Shown here piece after piece: positions 25,680-35,161 of a stretch of 64,000 bases of DNA. Within the stretch, counting starts at the first letter, position 1. Each line of letters begins with the position of its first letter. The stretch is from Spirochaetota bacterium (GTDB lineage: Bacteria; Spirochaetota; UBA4802; JAFGDQ01). Both the position numbers and the translations under genes were made by a program. The notes beneath the pieces are model-generated. The model searched no databases. It worked only from the letters and a program-made list of their open reading frames with translations, and was not told where the DNA came from. The DNA lies in the NCBI GenBank assembly GCA_034190085.1, contig JAXHTS010000048.1:38896-102895 (forward strand), in the 5' to 3' direction.

Positions 25680-26576
25680 TTACCGAAGATTATCAATCTC
25701 TCGTTCAGTTCTATTTGTGTTTGAATCTTCATCGAAACCTAAACCAAAGGGCATACCAGTATCAGCTGAAGATATTATCAATTTTACATTCTTTGCCATC
25801 TTGTCAATATAAATATACTTTAAAAGATCAGGATTCCTCTCTATCATCTTGGATATTTTATTCAATTCATCATAATACTTGTTTTTAAACAACTTTTCCT
25901 TTTGCAATTTATTACTCAACTTCAACAATTCCTTCTCATTATCCTCTTCAATCCTTCTCAATTCATTGTAAAAACGAAGGCCATTATAATACGTTTTAGA
26001 ATTAGGAAGTTCAAAGCCGCCTAATATTTCAATATTGTGTATTGTAATCCCATTACTTAGGGATTTCTCTTTTAATGTATCTGCAACCCTACTTATGATA
26101 AGTTCTTTATCTCTATAAAGGGCCTCTCCTCTATAACTTGGCAAAAAATATGAATATAGCTCCCTCTTGAGATAACCCTTAAAAATCCTATCAATCTCTT
26201 TATTAAAGGCCTTACTACCATCTTTTATACTTGCAGTTGTAAAAGGAAATTTAATAGGATCTATAATATAATCAATGTTAATTGGAACTTGTATTGAATA
26301 TAAATCTCCTTTCATCTCTTCAAAAGGAGGAATTGGAATTTTTAAGTCGAAAAAAACATTATTTTTTTTTCTATAAGTATTTAATTGAATTCTTCTAGGT
26401 ATTATCCCCTGCCATACAAAATTGTACTTATCCTTTAAGATCCTGATTGAATCATTTTTCTTATCAATCAATATAGAAAATGTACTATCTTCAATCTTTA
26501 CAATACAGTTTACGATTACATAACCGACAAATAAAATTATTATAATAAGGAAAAATGTATATATGATCTTCTTCAT
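25680..26576 (-). CDS. SPFH/band-7-like membrane-anchored protein
   Basis: A 298-residue protein with one N-terminal TM helix (about 4-27) and the rest outside the membrane. A beta-rich domain (30-130) is followed by a charged helical region (about 150-260) with ISRVADTLKEKSLSNGITIHNIEILGGFELP, which resembles the C-terminal part of SPFH/prohibitin domains. The assignment is by overall layout only. It lies 20 bp downstream of hfq on the same strand and is likely cotranscribed. No Shine-Dalgarno precedes ATG 26576. Confidence 0.6.
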   Translation of the reverse strand: MKKIIYTFFLIIIILFVGYVIVNCIVKIEDSTFSILIDKKNDSIRILKDKYNFVWQGIIPRRIQLNTYRKKNNVFFDLKIPIPPFEEMKGDLYSIQVPINIDYIIDPIKFPFTTASIKDGSKAFNKEIDRIFKGYLKRELYSYFLPSYRGEALYRDKELIISRVADTLKEKSLSNGITIHNIEILGGFELPNSKTYYNGLRFYNELRRIEEDNEKELLKLSNKLQKEKLFKNKYYDELNKISKMIERNPDLLKYIYIDKMAKNVKLIISSADTGMPFGLGFDEDSNTNRTEREIDNLR

Positions 26577-26596
26577 AAATATTATTATATCAAAGT

Positions 26597-26833
26597 CTAT
26601 TGATCCTCATCTTCCCTGTATTGAACAGGTTTTAGAGGTACAATAGTTGATACAGCATGCTTATAAATCATATTTTGCTTTTTGTCTACCTCAAGTAAAA
26701 TCGTAAAATTATCAAAACTTAATACTTTGCCTTTTATTGGAACTCCATTCATAAGAAATACAGTTATCTCAATCTTTTCCTTTCTAACAGCATTCAAAAA
26801 TGTATCCTGTAAATTTGTAGTTTGTTTTGTCAT
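26597..26833 (-). CDS. hfq: RNA chaperone Hfq
   Basis: A 78-residue Sm-like hexameric protein that binds small RNAs and mRNAs. The Sm1 block (NLQDTFLNAVRKEKIEITVF, VPIKGKVLSFDNFTILLE) is followed by the Hfq-specific Sm2 motif YKHAVSTI. AAGGAG lies 3 nt before ATG. It is 15 bp downstream of miaA, the widely conserved miaA-hfq arrangement. Confidence 0.96.
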   Translation of the reverse strand: MTKQTTNLQDTFLNAVRKEKIEITVFLMNGVPIKGKVLSFDNFTILLEVDKKQNMIYKHAVSTIVPLKPVQYREDEDQ

Positions 26834-26848
26834 CTTCTCCTTCCTAAT

Positions 26849-27769
26849 TCAATTATCCAATAATATAGTATCTAACCATTTATCGATTAACTCTCTCATT
26901 CGCTCAACCTCAAAACTTGTAAACCAGTGAATCCTCTTATTTTTTCTAAACCAAGTCATCTGCCTTTTAGCATATTTTTTCGTGTTCGCTTTTACATTAT
27001 CTATCGCCTCTTCAAGTGCTAATTTCCCATCAATATAATAATTTAATTCATTGTAACCTATTGACTTCATAGAATTCAAATCTGATCCAAACCCCATACT
27101 TCGAATGTTAATTACTTCATCAACAAAGCCTGTTCTAATCATTTTATCTACCCTATTATCAATCCTCCTGTGCAGAATATCCTTTTCCTGATAAAGCCCT
27201 ATATATAATGTATCTTTCGTCTCGAATCCCTTTTTTTGATTATAAAAACTACTTATGGGCCTTGCTGTACTCCTATAAACCTCGATACCTCTTAATATCC
27301 TCTGTTTGTCATTGAAATGAATTTTACTTGCAAAAATGTTGTCATATTCAAGAAGCTCTCTATATAATGAACCCACACCTCGCTTCCCTAACTCTTCTAT
27401 CAATTGCTGCCTTATTGATTTATCTATTGCAGGGATCGAGGACAATCCTAAAAAAAAGGAGTTTATGTAAAAGGGTGTTCCGCCAACAAAGAGAGGAATC
27501 CTATTTTTTTTATAAACCTCTTCACATGCCCCAAAAGCTAATTTGCAGAATTGGCCTGCAGTAAACCAATAGTCAGGATCAACAACATCAATCAAATAAT
27601 GAGTTGTATGATTCCTCTGCTCAATTGTAGGTTTACCACTTCCGATATCTAGATACCTATAGACCTGAACTGAATCAGCAGAGATTATCTCAAACACGCT
27701 ATTAGCTATCTGCAAAGATAAATCAGTTTTACCAACTCCAGTTGGTCCAACTAATACTATAGCTTTGAT
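26849..27769 (-). CDS. miaA: tRNA dimethylallyltransferase MiaA with an apparent ATC start
   Basis: Adds dimethylallyl to A37 of tRNAs reading UNN codons. About 306 residues with P-loop GPTGVGKT (8-15), ISADSVQVYRYLDIGSGKPT and the C-terminal KRQMTWFRKNKRIHWF. The first possible standard start is an internal TTG at 27715, which would remove the P-loop. Upstream, the frame is open only to a TAA at 27782-27784, and in that stretch there is no ATG, GTG or TTG. ATC at 27767-27769 gives the family-typical KAIVLVGPTGVGKT right after it, with AAGG and AAGGGG upstream. Either ATC initiates or the base is an assembly error. Confidence 0.85.
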   Translation of the reverse strand: MKAIVLVGPTGVGKTDLSLQIANSVFEIISADSVQVYRYLDIGSGKPTIEQRNHTTHYLIDVVDPDYWFTAGQFCKLAFGACEEVYKKNRIPLFVGGTPFYINSFFLGLSSIPAIDKSIRQQLIEELGKRGVGSLYRELLEYDNIFASKIHFNDKQRILRGIEVYRSTARPISSFYNQKKGFETKDTLYIGLYQEKDILHRRIDNRVDKMIRTGFVDEVINIRSMGFGSDLNSMKSIGYNELNYYIDGKLALEEAIDNVKANTKKYAKRQMTWFRKNKRIHWFTSFEVERMRELIDKWLDTILLDN

Positions 27770-27959
27770 ATCCCCTTCACCTTATTTCAATTTTTCTATA
27801 CAGGTTAGGCTATTTAGATATCTATTCCTTCTACTCCTATAATTAACCCAAACCTGTTAAATCTTATATAAATGTTAATAGAAAAAGCACTCTTATGAAC
27901 TCAAAAGCGATAAACCTTCTGATTAATTCAAAGGAGGAATGAAGCGTCTTGAAAAAAGA

Positions 27960-28160
27960 TTATTGCTCCATCTCTCCTAATTCATACTTTACTCTATCAG
28001 ATAAGATCAGATTTAATATATGTGAAACGACCTTTGTTGTGCCATCTTCTTCAGGATAACCCTGTATATTCCCCTTTTTCCCTACAGCATTCATTGCTGC
28101 CCTACAAAGTATATATCTGTTTCCCTGAAAAGCGACCAATTTATCAAGGGGTAATATCAC
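27960..28160 (-). CDS. rpoZ: RNA polymerase omega subunit
   Basis: A 66-residue protein with the omega pattern [25 protein letters not shown] 28160 lies inside the end of gmk (17-bp overlap), with GGAGG 6 nt upstream, so translation is coupled to gmk. The gmk-rpoZ order is widely conserved. Confidence 0.9.
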   Translation of the reverse strand: MILPLDKLVAFQGNRYILCRAAMNAVGKKGNIQGYPEEDGTTKVVSHILNLILSDRVKYELGEMEQ

Positions 28161-28770
28161 TACGAACCTCCAAGATGTCTCTAATTTGCAGAGCTAAACT
28201 CTTATCCTTACAGGACTCAGCCCTAATTATTGCCCTTAAATCCCCAAGGGCATTACTAACAACATCATTCACAATAATATACTCATAATTGTGTATCTCT
28301 CTTAGCTCATTTCGTATATTCTTTAACCTTTTATTTATCTCCTCTTCGGAGTCAGTCCCCCTATCCATCAACCTCTCTCTAATTGCCTCAATTGATGGAG
28401 GAAGAATAAAAATAGAAATATGTTCTCTCAACTTTTCTTTTAGTTGCCTGGCTCCTTGAACATCAACATCAAATAAAGGGATTTTCCCAAGGGAATTGAT
28501 CCTGTCAAGGTCTTTTTTTGTTGTCCCATAATAGTTTTCATGTACAATGGCCCATTCAACAAATTCATCATCATCGATCATCTTAGAGAATTCATCAACT
28601 GACACAAAATAATAACTATTCCCATCAATCTCACTTGCCCTTTTAGGTCTTGTTGTAGTAGAAACAACAAATGCAAATCGGTCATCTTCAGACACTAGTC
28701 CCTTGATAAGAGTAGTCTTACCAGTGCCAGAGGGAGCAGAAATAACTATTGCCTTATTAAGATTTTGCAT
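28144..28770 (-). CDS. gmk: Guanylate kinase
   Basis: Phosphorylates GMP to GDP. The 208-residue protein has the P-loop [11 protein letters not shown] (10-20), the GMP-binding STTTRPKR and [12 protein letters not shown], and the lid region [17 protein letters not shown]. It overlaps remA by 14 bp at its start and rpoZ at its end, within the yicC-remA-gmk-rpoZ cluster. Confidence 0.95.
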   Translation of the reverse strand: MQNLNKAIVISAPSGTGKTTLIKGLVSEDDRFAFVVSTTTRPKRASEIDGNSYYFVSVDEFSKMIDDDEFVEWAIVHENYYGTTKKDLDRINSLGKIPLFDVDVQGARQLKEKLREHISIFILPPSIEAIRERLMDRGTDSEEEINKRLKNIRNELREIHNYEYIIVNDVVSNALGDLRAIIRAESCKDKSLALQIRDILEVRSDITP

Positions 28771-29008
28771 TACTGGCCAATCTACCAGCTAAGGTCTCTG
28801 CCTGCATTGCAGAAAGAATAACATGTTTACTATCCATAATAATAATTGCCCTTGTCTTCCTACCGTGTGTGGCATCAATTAACATATCATTCCCCTTTGC
28901 CTCTCCTCTAATCCTCTTTCCTGAGGCAGAGGTGGGAATTATTACAGCAATCACCCTCTCTGCAACAACAGCATTCCCAAAACCAATATTTATCAATGTT
29001 GTCTTCAT
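28757..29008 (-). CDS. remA: RemA/DUF370 family protein
   Basis: An 83-residue protein from ATG 29008 (an in-frame TTG at 29017 would add three residues) with the DUF370 blocks [28 protein letters not shown] and [16 protein letters not shown]. In Bacillus RemA is a ring-forming DNA-binding activator of matrix and osmoprotection genes; its role in spirochaetes is unknown. It lies between yicC and gmk exactly as in Firmicutes. Confidence 0.88.
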   Translation of the reverse strand: MKTTLINIGFGNAVVAERVIAVIIPTSASGKRIRGEAKGNDMLIDATHGRKTRAIIIMDSKHVILSAMQAETLAGRLASNAKS

Positions 29009-29123
29009 AATATGCAACTCAACTTTTTATAAAAATAGGTATTAACAATGATGACAAAACAGAGATGAATATTTGTTCATTAGATAAAACATATTCAACC
29101 TCTATTTTTTATTCGGATGATCC

Positions 29124-29990
29124 TCATACAATATTTCGGCAATGCTCACGAATCTTATCTATATGATTTTTTATATCTACTACAAGATGTGACACCTCAG
29201 AATTATTCGATTTTGCTGAAATGGTGTTTGCTTCCCGAAACATCTCCTGAGCCAAAAAGTCAAGCCTTTTGCCTATCTGCTCATCCTCATTCATAATAGA
29301 TTTAAATTTCTTTAAATGATCCTCTAAACGAATTAGCTCCTCATTTATATCCACTTTATCAGCAAGAATTGCAACTTCAGTATACAACCTCACATTATCT
29401 ACATTTGATTTAATAAGCGACTCAATACTATTCTTTAATCTCTGGTATAGCTTTTTGGAAATATTTTTAGAAAGATTTTTAATCTTCTTGGAGTGCTTAT
29501 AAATTATAGATAGTGATCTCTGTAAATCCTTCCTTATTGCATTACTCTCCTTCATCCTCATATGCAACATTTCTATAATTGTCGTTTCTAATGTATTTTG
29601 AATCTCGAATCGTGAATTCTCTGAAATCTCTACCCTATCTCTAAGTATTACATTATCTAGTCTAATCAGGGTATCAATTGTAAAGCTATTATTTATCCCT
29701 AGTTCTGTTTCAATCTTAGAGAGTTCTTCATAATACTTTTTTAGCAGCGGTGTATTTATTGAAACAGATCTATCTTTTTTCCAATCAAAGATATTTATAA
29801 TAAGCTCAATCTTGCCCCTATTGAGCCTTTCCTTTAATAGCTTAGTCAGCTTATTCTCATCATTTCTTAATATGTCAGGTAAACTTGTGTAAACCTCTAA
29901 ATACCTTGAATTCAGTGACTTGAGTTCAATTGAAAAGGAGAATTGCTCAGTACTCTTTTCACAATATGAATATCCTGTCATACTTTCCAT
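29124..29990 (-). CDS. YicC/YloC-family endoribonuclease
   Basis: A 288-residue protein with the family start MESMTGYS and block IELKSLNSRYLEV, a middle helical region and the conserved C-terminus KRLDFLAQEMFREANTISAKS. YicC-type proteins are metal-dependent endoribonucleases implicated in RNA turnover. It is first in the yicC-remA-gmk-rpoZ cluster; AGG lies 10 nt before ATG 29990. Confidence 0.92.
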   Translation of the reverse strand: MESMTGYSYCEKSTEQFSFSIELKSLNSRYLEVYTSLPDILRNDENKLTKLLKERLNRGKIELIINIFDWKKDRSVSINTPLLKKYYEELSKIETELGINNSFTIDTLIRLDNVILRDRVEISENSRFEIQNTLETTIIEMLHMRMKESNAIRKDLQRSLSIIYKHSKKIKNLSKNISKKLYQRLKNSIESLIKSNVDNVRLYTEVAILADKVDINEELIRLEDHLKKFKSIMNEDEQIGKRLDFLAQEMFREANTISAKSNNSEVSHLVVDIKNHIDKIREHCRNIV

Positions 29991-30121
29991 AAAATGTAAA
30001 CCTAATAATCTATCAGGGTTTAGATGTGCATCAATACTTAAGAATTAATCATTACCATATGGGTAAGGTTACTACATTGTGTGTCGGAAACTCAAGTAAC
30101 AATTAATAAAAATTGTCAAAT

Positions 30122-30970
30122 TTATTCCCTAACAACATAAACAGGGGATTCAAGGATTTTTTTATAAACAAAATTATTGGATATTGAATGCAGGGTCTCA
30201 GAGTGACCAATAAACAGATATCCATCCTTTAATATTGAATTATAAAATCCGGCAACCAATTTTCTCTGGTGCTCTCTGTCAAAATATATCATTACATTTC
30301 TACAAAAAATAATATCTAATTTTAAAGGATATTTATCCTTAAATAGATTAATTTGGTAAAAATTCACCAGCTTTTTTACATTATCCTTTACTGTAAAAAA
30401 CTCTGGGTGGTGGGGATCCTGAATAAAATATTTTTGAAGAATATTCTTAGGGACTTTCTCAATCTTCCTACCAGAGTATACTCCCTTTCTAGCAAAGTCT
30501 AATACAGAAGGCGCAATATCGGTTGCAATTATCTCGATCCCCCATCCCTGAAAGAGATGGGGATGCTCCATTACACATATTGCTAATGTATAGGGCTCCT
30601 CACCACTCGAACAGCCAGCACTCCATATCCTCAACCTCTTCTCGATTCTCTTCCTCTTTGAAATATCAGGTAGGCAATGTTTTGTCAAGGCCTCGAAATG
30701 TCTGTCATTTCTGAAGAAATATGTTTCATTCGTGGAGACAACATCGATTAGATTCTCGATCTCCTCTGTCTTGTCAGATAGGCTGTTTATATAATCATAA
30801 TAGTCAGAATAGGTATTTAATTTTAATACCTTTAATCTCTTTCTTAATCTATTAGATAAAAGGGTAATCTTGATATCCTTCAGGAATATTCCGCTCTCCT
30901 CATAAATAAGTTTTGCAAACATTTGAAATTCTTTATCACTTAGTTTAACTATTTGACTAAAATCTACCAT
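30122..30970 (-). CDS. cheR: Chemotaxis protein methyltransferase CheR
   Basis: Methylates glutamates on chemoreceptors using S-adenosylmethionine. The 282-residue protein has an N-terminal helical domain (about 10-75), the SAM-binding RIWSAGCSSGEEPYTLAI, VATDIAPSVL-like segment and FCRNVMIYFD. AAGGGA lies 7 nt before ATG. It follows the flagellar run on the same strand; no C-terminal pentapeptide-binding extension is present. Confidence 0.94.
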   Translation of the reverse strand: MVDFSQIVKLSDKEFQMFAKLIYEESGIFLKDIKITLLSNRLRKRLKVLKLNTYSDYYDYINSLSDKTEEIENLIDVVSTNETYFFRNDRHFEALTKHCLPDISKRKRIEKRLRIWSAGCSSGEEPYTLAICVMEHPHLFQGWGIEIIATDIAPSVLDFARKGVYSGRKIEKVPKNILQKYFIQDPHHPEFFTVKDNVKKLVNFYQINLFKDKYPLKLDIIFCRNVMIYFDREHQRKLVAGFYNSILKDGYLFIGHSETLHSISNNFVYKKILESPVYVVRE

Positions 30971-31142
30971 TATTTATTATCCCTTGGAATGATATTTTCT
31001 ATAGATCAATACAACTCTATTGTGATACTTAATATCCATCCTTTAAAATTACATTCTAAATAAAATAATTATTTTGCAGGGATGACACGAAATATCACTA
31101 CTACTTTTCAGGTGATAATTCATTTTTGATAATATTATTATA

Positions 31143-32003
31143 TTATATCGAATTATTAAGGTCAAGAATAAGTTTAACCTCTCCTATGGGAATTCCTGAA
31201 CATTTTGATAGGGTGTCGATGGGACATCCCTTATTATGCAGTTCAGGTATAAGAGAATACTTATCCCTTGAAATCATAAAAAGACCAGATATATAATCCT
31301 CACTCAAATCCAGATTATCCAACCCATCAGAATCCAACGCTATAATCCTCGCTGAGTCAATGTAATCATCATCCTTAAGATTTAAATCAGGATTATCATC
31401 ACATCTGCTATCGATTATATCAGCTCCCCTTCCATTCCCTGTTATCCCTCCCTTATCCAATTCTTCATACCCGTTACCTCCCTTCCCCCTATTTACCTTA
31501 AATCCTTTAAACAAATCCTTCAATTGCTTTGATATATTACTCAGGGAATCAGGAACCAAAGACAAGAATTGATTGAATCTATTTAAACAAATCCTTCTAA
31601 ACTGCACCATACCATGACTTCTTCCCGCCTCATAATTAGAAATAACTGAAAGGGCATCGTCATTATTTTTATCTATATTTTCAGCCTTATCTAATCTCAT
31701 TGTTGCCTTTGACAAGCTCTCTTTATCAACATTATTACTAATACTATAATCCTTAATACTAAAATCAATAGCAGTCAACTTTTCTGCTTCAAATAAAATC
31801 CTTTTCATAACCGCTATACGGTTCTCAAGTATCGAGATATTCCTCTCAGCCGTTGCATCGAATTCCCTGATAATCTCATCCATCTCCCTTCTAAGCTTTA
31901 TCTCTTTATAAGTTGTAGTCGACTTCTCTAATTTTAGTCGAATAATTAAGTAGAAAAAAAAACCTATTGTAAAGTTGATAATAACTAAAAAAAATATATT
32001 CAT
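31143..32003 (-). CDS. Membrane-anchored coiled-coil protein of the flagellar operon
   Basis: A 286-residue protein with one N-terminal TM helix (about 3-22), a charged helical region (25-110), a low-complexity Gly/Asp-rich linker (170-225) and a C-terminal helix-turn-helix-like segment (LHNKGCPIDTLSKCSGIPIGEVKLIL). That C-terminal layout occurs in small membrane proteins linked to flagellar genes in other bacteria, but I cannot name the family. GGAG lies 6 nt before the ATG; it begins 8 bp after the 105-aa gene and is clearly part of the operon. Confidence 0.7.
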   Translation of the reverse strand: MNIFFLVIINFTIGFFFYLIIRLKLEKSTTTYKEIKLRREMDEIIREFDATAERNISILENRIAVMKRILFEAEKLTAIDFSIKDYSISNNVDKESLSKATMRLDKAENIDKNNDDALSVISNYEAGRSHGMVQFRRICLNRFNQFLSLVPDSLSNISKQLKDLFKGFKVNRGKGGNGYEELDKGGITGNGRGADIIDSRCDDNPDLNLKDDDYIDSARIIALDSDGLDNLDLSEDYISGLFMISRDKYSLIPELHNKGCPIDTLSKCSGIPIGEVKLILDLNNSI

Positions 32004-32011
32004 AATCTCTC

Positions 32012-32329
32012 CTACTTCCTAACATCAATAACTGTTCCCAATCTCTCATCCTTATAGGTTTCTCCCTTCCCTTCAATCTCTTCATCTTCTTTATTGCTTC
32101 TACTCCAGCCCTTGCCCCTTTTTTTATTCTTCTCCTCCCTTTTAATCTCTGTTTTTTCAAGTTTCTTGTTTTCCTCAAGCCTGCTATTCACTAACCTCGA
32201 TTTTTCACCCGATTCCTTCTCCATCACATTCTGCCCCTGTACAAGCGCAGCAGACCGACCCCCCTCATTCTTGGCAACTTCATGCATCTGGGATATGTTT
32301 GTTTGAAGATCTATTGGTTTAACAGACAT
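32012..32329 (-). CDS. Small charged protein of the flagellar operon
   Basis: A 105-residue protein, almost entirely polar and probably disordered. The start, MSVKPIDLQTNISQMHEVAK, is typical of short conserved proteins found after fapA in flagellar clusters; the rest is Lys/Glu-rich with a short ending LGTVIDVRK. GAGG lies 8 nt before the ATG. It lies 16 bp downstream of fapA. The function is unknown. Confidence 0.7.
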   Translation of the reverse strand: MSVKPIDLQTNISQMHEVAKNEGGRSAALVQGQNVMEKESGEKSRLVNSRLEENKKLEKTEIKREEKNKKRGKGWSRSNKEDEEIEGKGETYKDERLGTVIDVRK

Positions 32330-32345
32330 CTCAAAAACCTCGCCC

Positions 32346-34343
32346 TTAACGTCTTGTTCTTGAAATCGTCATTATCTTTCTTTCCTCATTCCCTAACTCA
32401 GGCACCTCATACTCGGAAAGTCTGATATCATCATTCTCCAGTGTAACCTTAATAAAGGTATAGGGATCTTTAACAGAAAATCTCTCATCCTTAATATGAA
32501 TATCAACACCGGGAAACATGTTTCTTTCAACGCATACCTTCCCCTTTTGTCCGAGCATCTGTATATAAGCCTTCAACTCATCCAATTCAAGTACTATCTC
32601 ATTCAGTTTTCCAGTCAATTTCTGTTTCTGTTCTATCAATTTATTATGTAACTCTTCTTTATCCGGCGGCAAATAACCGCCTGAATTTTTTTTCTGAGTA
32701 TCAATAGTATTAATATCCAACTTCACTTTATTTAATTCCTCATTGATATTCCTATTCATACTTTTAAGTTCAGATATTTGCTGTAACACCTTGGGATTTG
32801 TCCCAACCCTAATCTCAGTTTTAGTAAAAGAATCAGATCCTAAATATCTAGCATTAACCTCCCCTCCGGCCCTAATAACACCACCCACGATTCTAGCCCT
32901 TCTACCATTACAGAGTATCCTGTCTCCAGCATCAACATGAGAATGAAGTATCCCTTCAGACACAATCACATCCTTTTCTGCTATTACATTGGATGTCTGT
33001 ATAAACTTGGCATACACAGAACCGCCCGTAGACTCAATCTTAGACTCATCACGTCCAACAATTCCCTGTCTAACGATTATATCCCCTTCAGATTCAAGAA
33101 AGGCCTTCTGAACCGATCCCTTCACCTCGATATTTCCAGCAGCCCTTACAATAAAATTATCCTGAACGTTACCGGAAATAACAATTGAACCTAGAAATAT
33201 GATATTTCCAGTTTCTAAAGACACATCCCCCTTAACTATATAAACAGGCTCAATACTAATCTTATTATTTTGAAAAACAACCTGTCCGTTAATTTCAGCA
33301 GTCAACTCCAAACCATCTTCAGAAAGGATTGTGCCCTTTCCATACTTCATTACTATGTCCTTTCCTGATTTAGCAGGAAGAATCCTATTTTTTACGGTTC
33401 TTCCAGGAGTACCCTCATCAGCCGACACCTTAACCGCAAGCAACTGACCAACAACAACATTTTCTAAGAGATCAAGATTTCTGAAGTCGACCTGACCCTT
33501 CTCATCCTCCTCAAATAATGAATCAGATTTATCTATTCTAACCTTATAATCTATTCTTGCATCCCTCCCATGCGTTGGGTTCCTTCCTTCAGCAGCGCAT
33601 AGTGACTCCCTATAATTCATCGCATCTAAATATGTCTTTATTCTATCCTCTTCTATCCCTGACACAACACCAACAGCATCTAATGCATCAAGTACCTCAT
33701 CCAATTCTAAATGCTTTCCAGAAAAATGTGGGGGAGAAAATATTGCATAGGCCTTCATTTCGTCTTCCGCAACCTCTATCGACACTGATCCATCATATTC
33801 AGGATTTGGTATCCAGTCTCCAATACGAATTGACTTCAAGGAGGGACTCTTTACTAACTTCTCAAGTTTCTTCACATCATAGTTTGCAATCCTGAGTGAT
33901 GATATTTCATGCATCGCATCAGAAATCTCTATTTTCTTTCCCCTTCCCCGCGGAGGAGTGACCGTCAACCATACCCCTGATTTCGTTACTCTCACCCTGC
34001 ATTCCCCATCTACATTTCCATCAATCCTCTTTAGTTCTATTTCATCCGCTGCGGATCCATGCCCAAGCCTCTTCTCTATCTCCAATATATCATCATGACT
34101 ATCATCTAGCTTAATCGGTTTCACCAATACTCGATAGGGTTTCCGACCAAAACCCCAAAAACCCTTCACTCCCTTTTCAATTATCTCATAATCCAACATT
34201 GAAATATCCACTTGCAATTCCTTTGACGTTAGCTCAAGCGCCTGTTTTACTGAATCAGCATACACCTCTACCCCATCCTCATCAAGTATCTCCTCATCCT
34301 CGATACTTCTTAATATATTCTTAAGATCACTCACCCGACTCAA
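32346..34343 (-). CDS. fapA: FapA (DUF342) flagellar assembly protein with Jag-N domain
   Basis: A 665-residue cytoplasmic protein. Residues about 20-75 form a Jag-N (KhpB-type) domain with [20 protein letters not shown] and [16 protein letters not shown]. The DUF342/FapA region follows with a beta-helix of repeats ([31 protein letters not shown]) and a coiled coil (about 545-605). FapA proteins affect polar assembly of flagella. The start is TTG 34343, overlapping the sigma factor stop as TTGA, so the two are translationally coupled. Confidence 0.88.
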   Translation of the reverse strand: MSRVSDLKNILRSIEDEEILDEDGVEVYADSVKQALELTSKELQVDISMLDYEIIEKGVKGFWGFGRKPYRVLVKPIKLDDSHDDILEIEKRLGHGSAADEIELKRIDGNVDGECRVRVTKSGVWLTVTPPRGRGKKIEISDAMHEISSLRIANYDVKKLEKLVKSPSLKSIRIGDWIPNPEYDGSVSIEVAEDEMKAYAIFSPPHFSGKHLELDEVLDALDAVGVVSGIEEDRIKTYLDAMNYRESLCAAEGRNPTHGRDARIDYKVRIDKSDSLFEEDEKGQVDFRNLDLLENVVVGQLLAVKVSADEGTPGRTVKNRILPAKSGKDIVMKYGKGTILSEDGLELTAEINGQVVFQNNKISIEPVYIVKGDVSLETGNIIFLGSIVISGNVQDNFIVRAAGNIEVKGSVQKAFLESEGDIIVRQGIVGRDESKIESTGGSVYAKFIQTSNVIAEKDVIVSEGILHSHVDAGDRILCNGRRARIVGGVIRAGGEVNARYLGSDSFTKTEIRVGTNPKVLQQISELKSMNRNINEELNKVKLDINTIDTQKKNSGGYLPPDKEELHNKLIEQKQKLTGKLNEIVLELDELKAYIQMLGQKGKVCVERNMFPGVDIHIKDERFSVKDPYTFIKVTLENDDIRLSEYEVPELGNEERKIMTISRTRR

Positions 34344-35137
34344 CCAACAATATTGGATTTAATTCGGCCTAACCTACCCCTAAGCCGCATAATTGCCTTT
34401 GTGTGTAATTGTGAAACCCTACTTTCTGTTACCTCTAATACCTCCCCAATCTCCTTAAGTGTAAGATCTTCATAATAATATAAGACAATTACCTTTTTCT
34501 CCTTATCTGGCAGTTTTTTTATTGCATCTACTATATAATCACAAATCTCCTCTTTCTCAATTAAAATATCCGGCTTCATATCCTCAGGCGCTTCCAATGT
34601 TTCCAGGAGTGATAACTCATCACTCTCATCTCCCATATAACATATATCATTCAACGACAACACTGAGGTCCCACTCAACTTATTTAAGAGAGCTTGAAAT
34701 TCTTCATTTGTTACACCTAACTCCTGTGCAATCTCTTCATCCTCCACGGTCCTGCCAAGCTTGTTCTCCAAATCAGATATTACCTGCTCAATCTGTTTAG
34801 CCTTCTGCCTAATAGATCGAGGTACCCAGTCAATTGACCTGAGCTCATCAAATATGGCTCCTCGAATTCTAGTCATTGCATATGTCTTAAACTTTATCCC
34901 TCTATTGGGATCATACTTATTGATTGCATCTATAAGCCCAAAAATTCCATATGAAACTAGATCATCGAATTCAATATTCTGAGGCATGCCCATGGATACC
35001 TTTCCAGCTACATACTTAACAAGTGGGGCATACTTGATTACAAAGTAATCACGTATGCCCTGATCCCTTTCCTTAGCATACTTCTCCCATAGATCATCCT
35101 CTTCTGAATTCTCAAATTTATAATTATTATTATTCAT
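34340..35137 (-). CDS. fliA: Flagellar sigma factor (FliA/WhiG family)
   Basis: A 265-residue group 3 sigma-70 factor for late flagellar genes. Region 2 contains [22 protein letters not shown] and [18 protein letters not shown], the FliA/WhiG signature; region 3 follows, and region 4 has [24 protein letters not shown]. It would be antagonised by FlgM encoded at 20391-20690. It sits between the 172-aa membrane protein and fapA. Confidence 0.94.
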   Translation of the reverse strand: MNNNNYKFENSEEDDLWEKYAKERDQGIRDYFVIKYAPLVKYVAGKVSMGMPQNIEFDDLVSYGIFGLIDAINKYDPNRGIKFKTYAMTRIRGAIFDELRSIDWVPRSIRQKAKQIEQVISDLENKLGRTVEDEEIAQELGVTNEEFQALLNKLSGTSVLSLNDICYMGDESDELSLLETLEAPEDMKPDILIEKEEICDYIVDAIKKLPDKEKKVIVLYYYEDLTLKEIGEVLEVTESRVSQLHTKAIMRLRGRLGRIKSNIVG

Positions 35138-35161
35138 AAAATACCATACCCCTAATCCCTT

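Noticed and set aside
27940-27990. Plus-strand AAGGAGGA-ATG at 27931-27943
   Set aside because: A perfect-looking start is followed by only 13 codons before a stop; it lies opposite the 3' end of rpoZ and is most likely chance.
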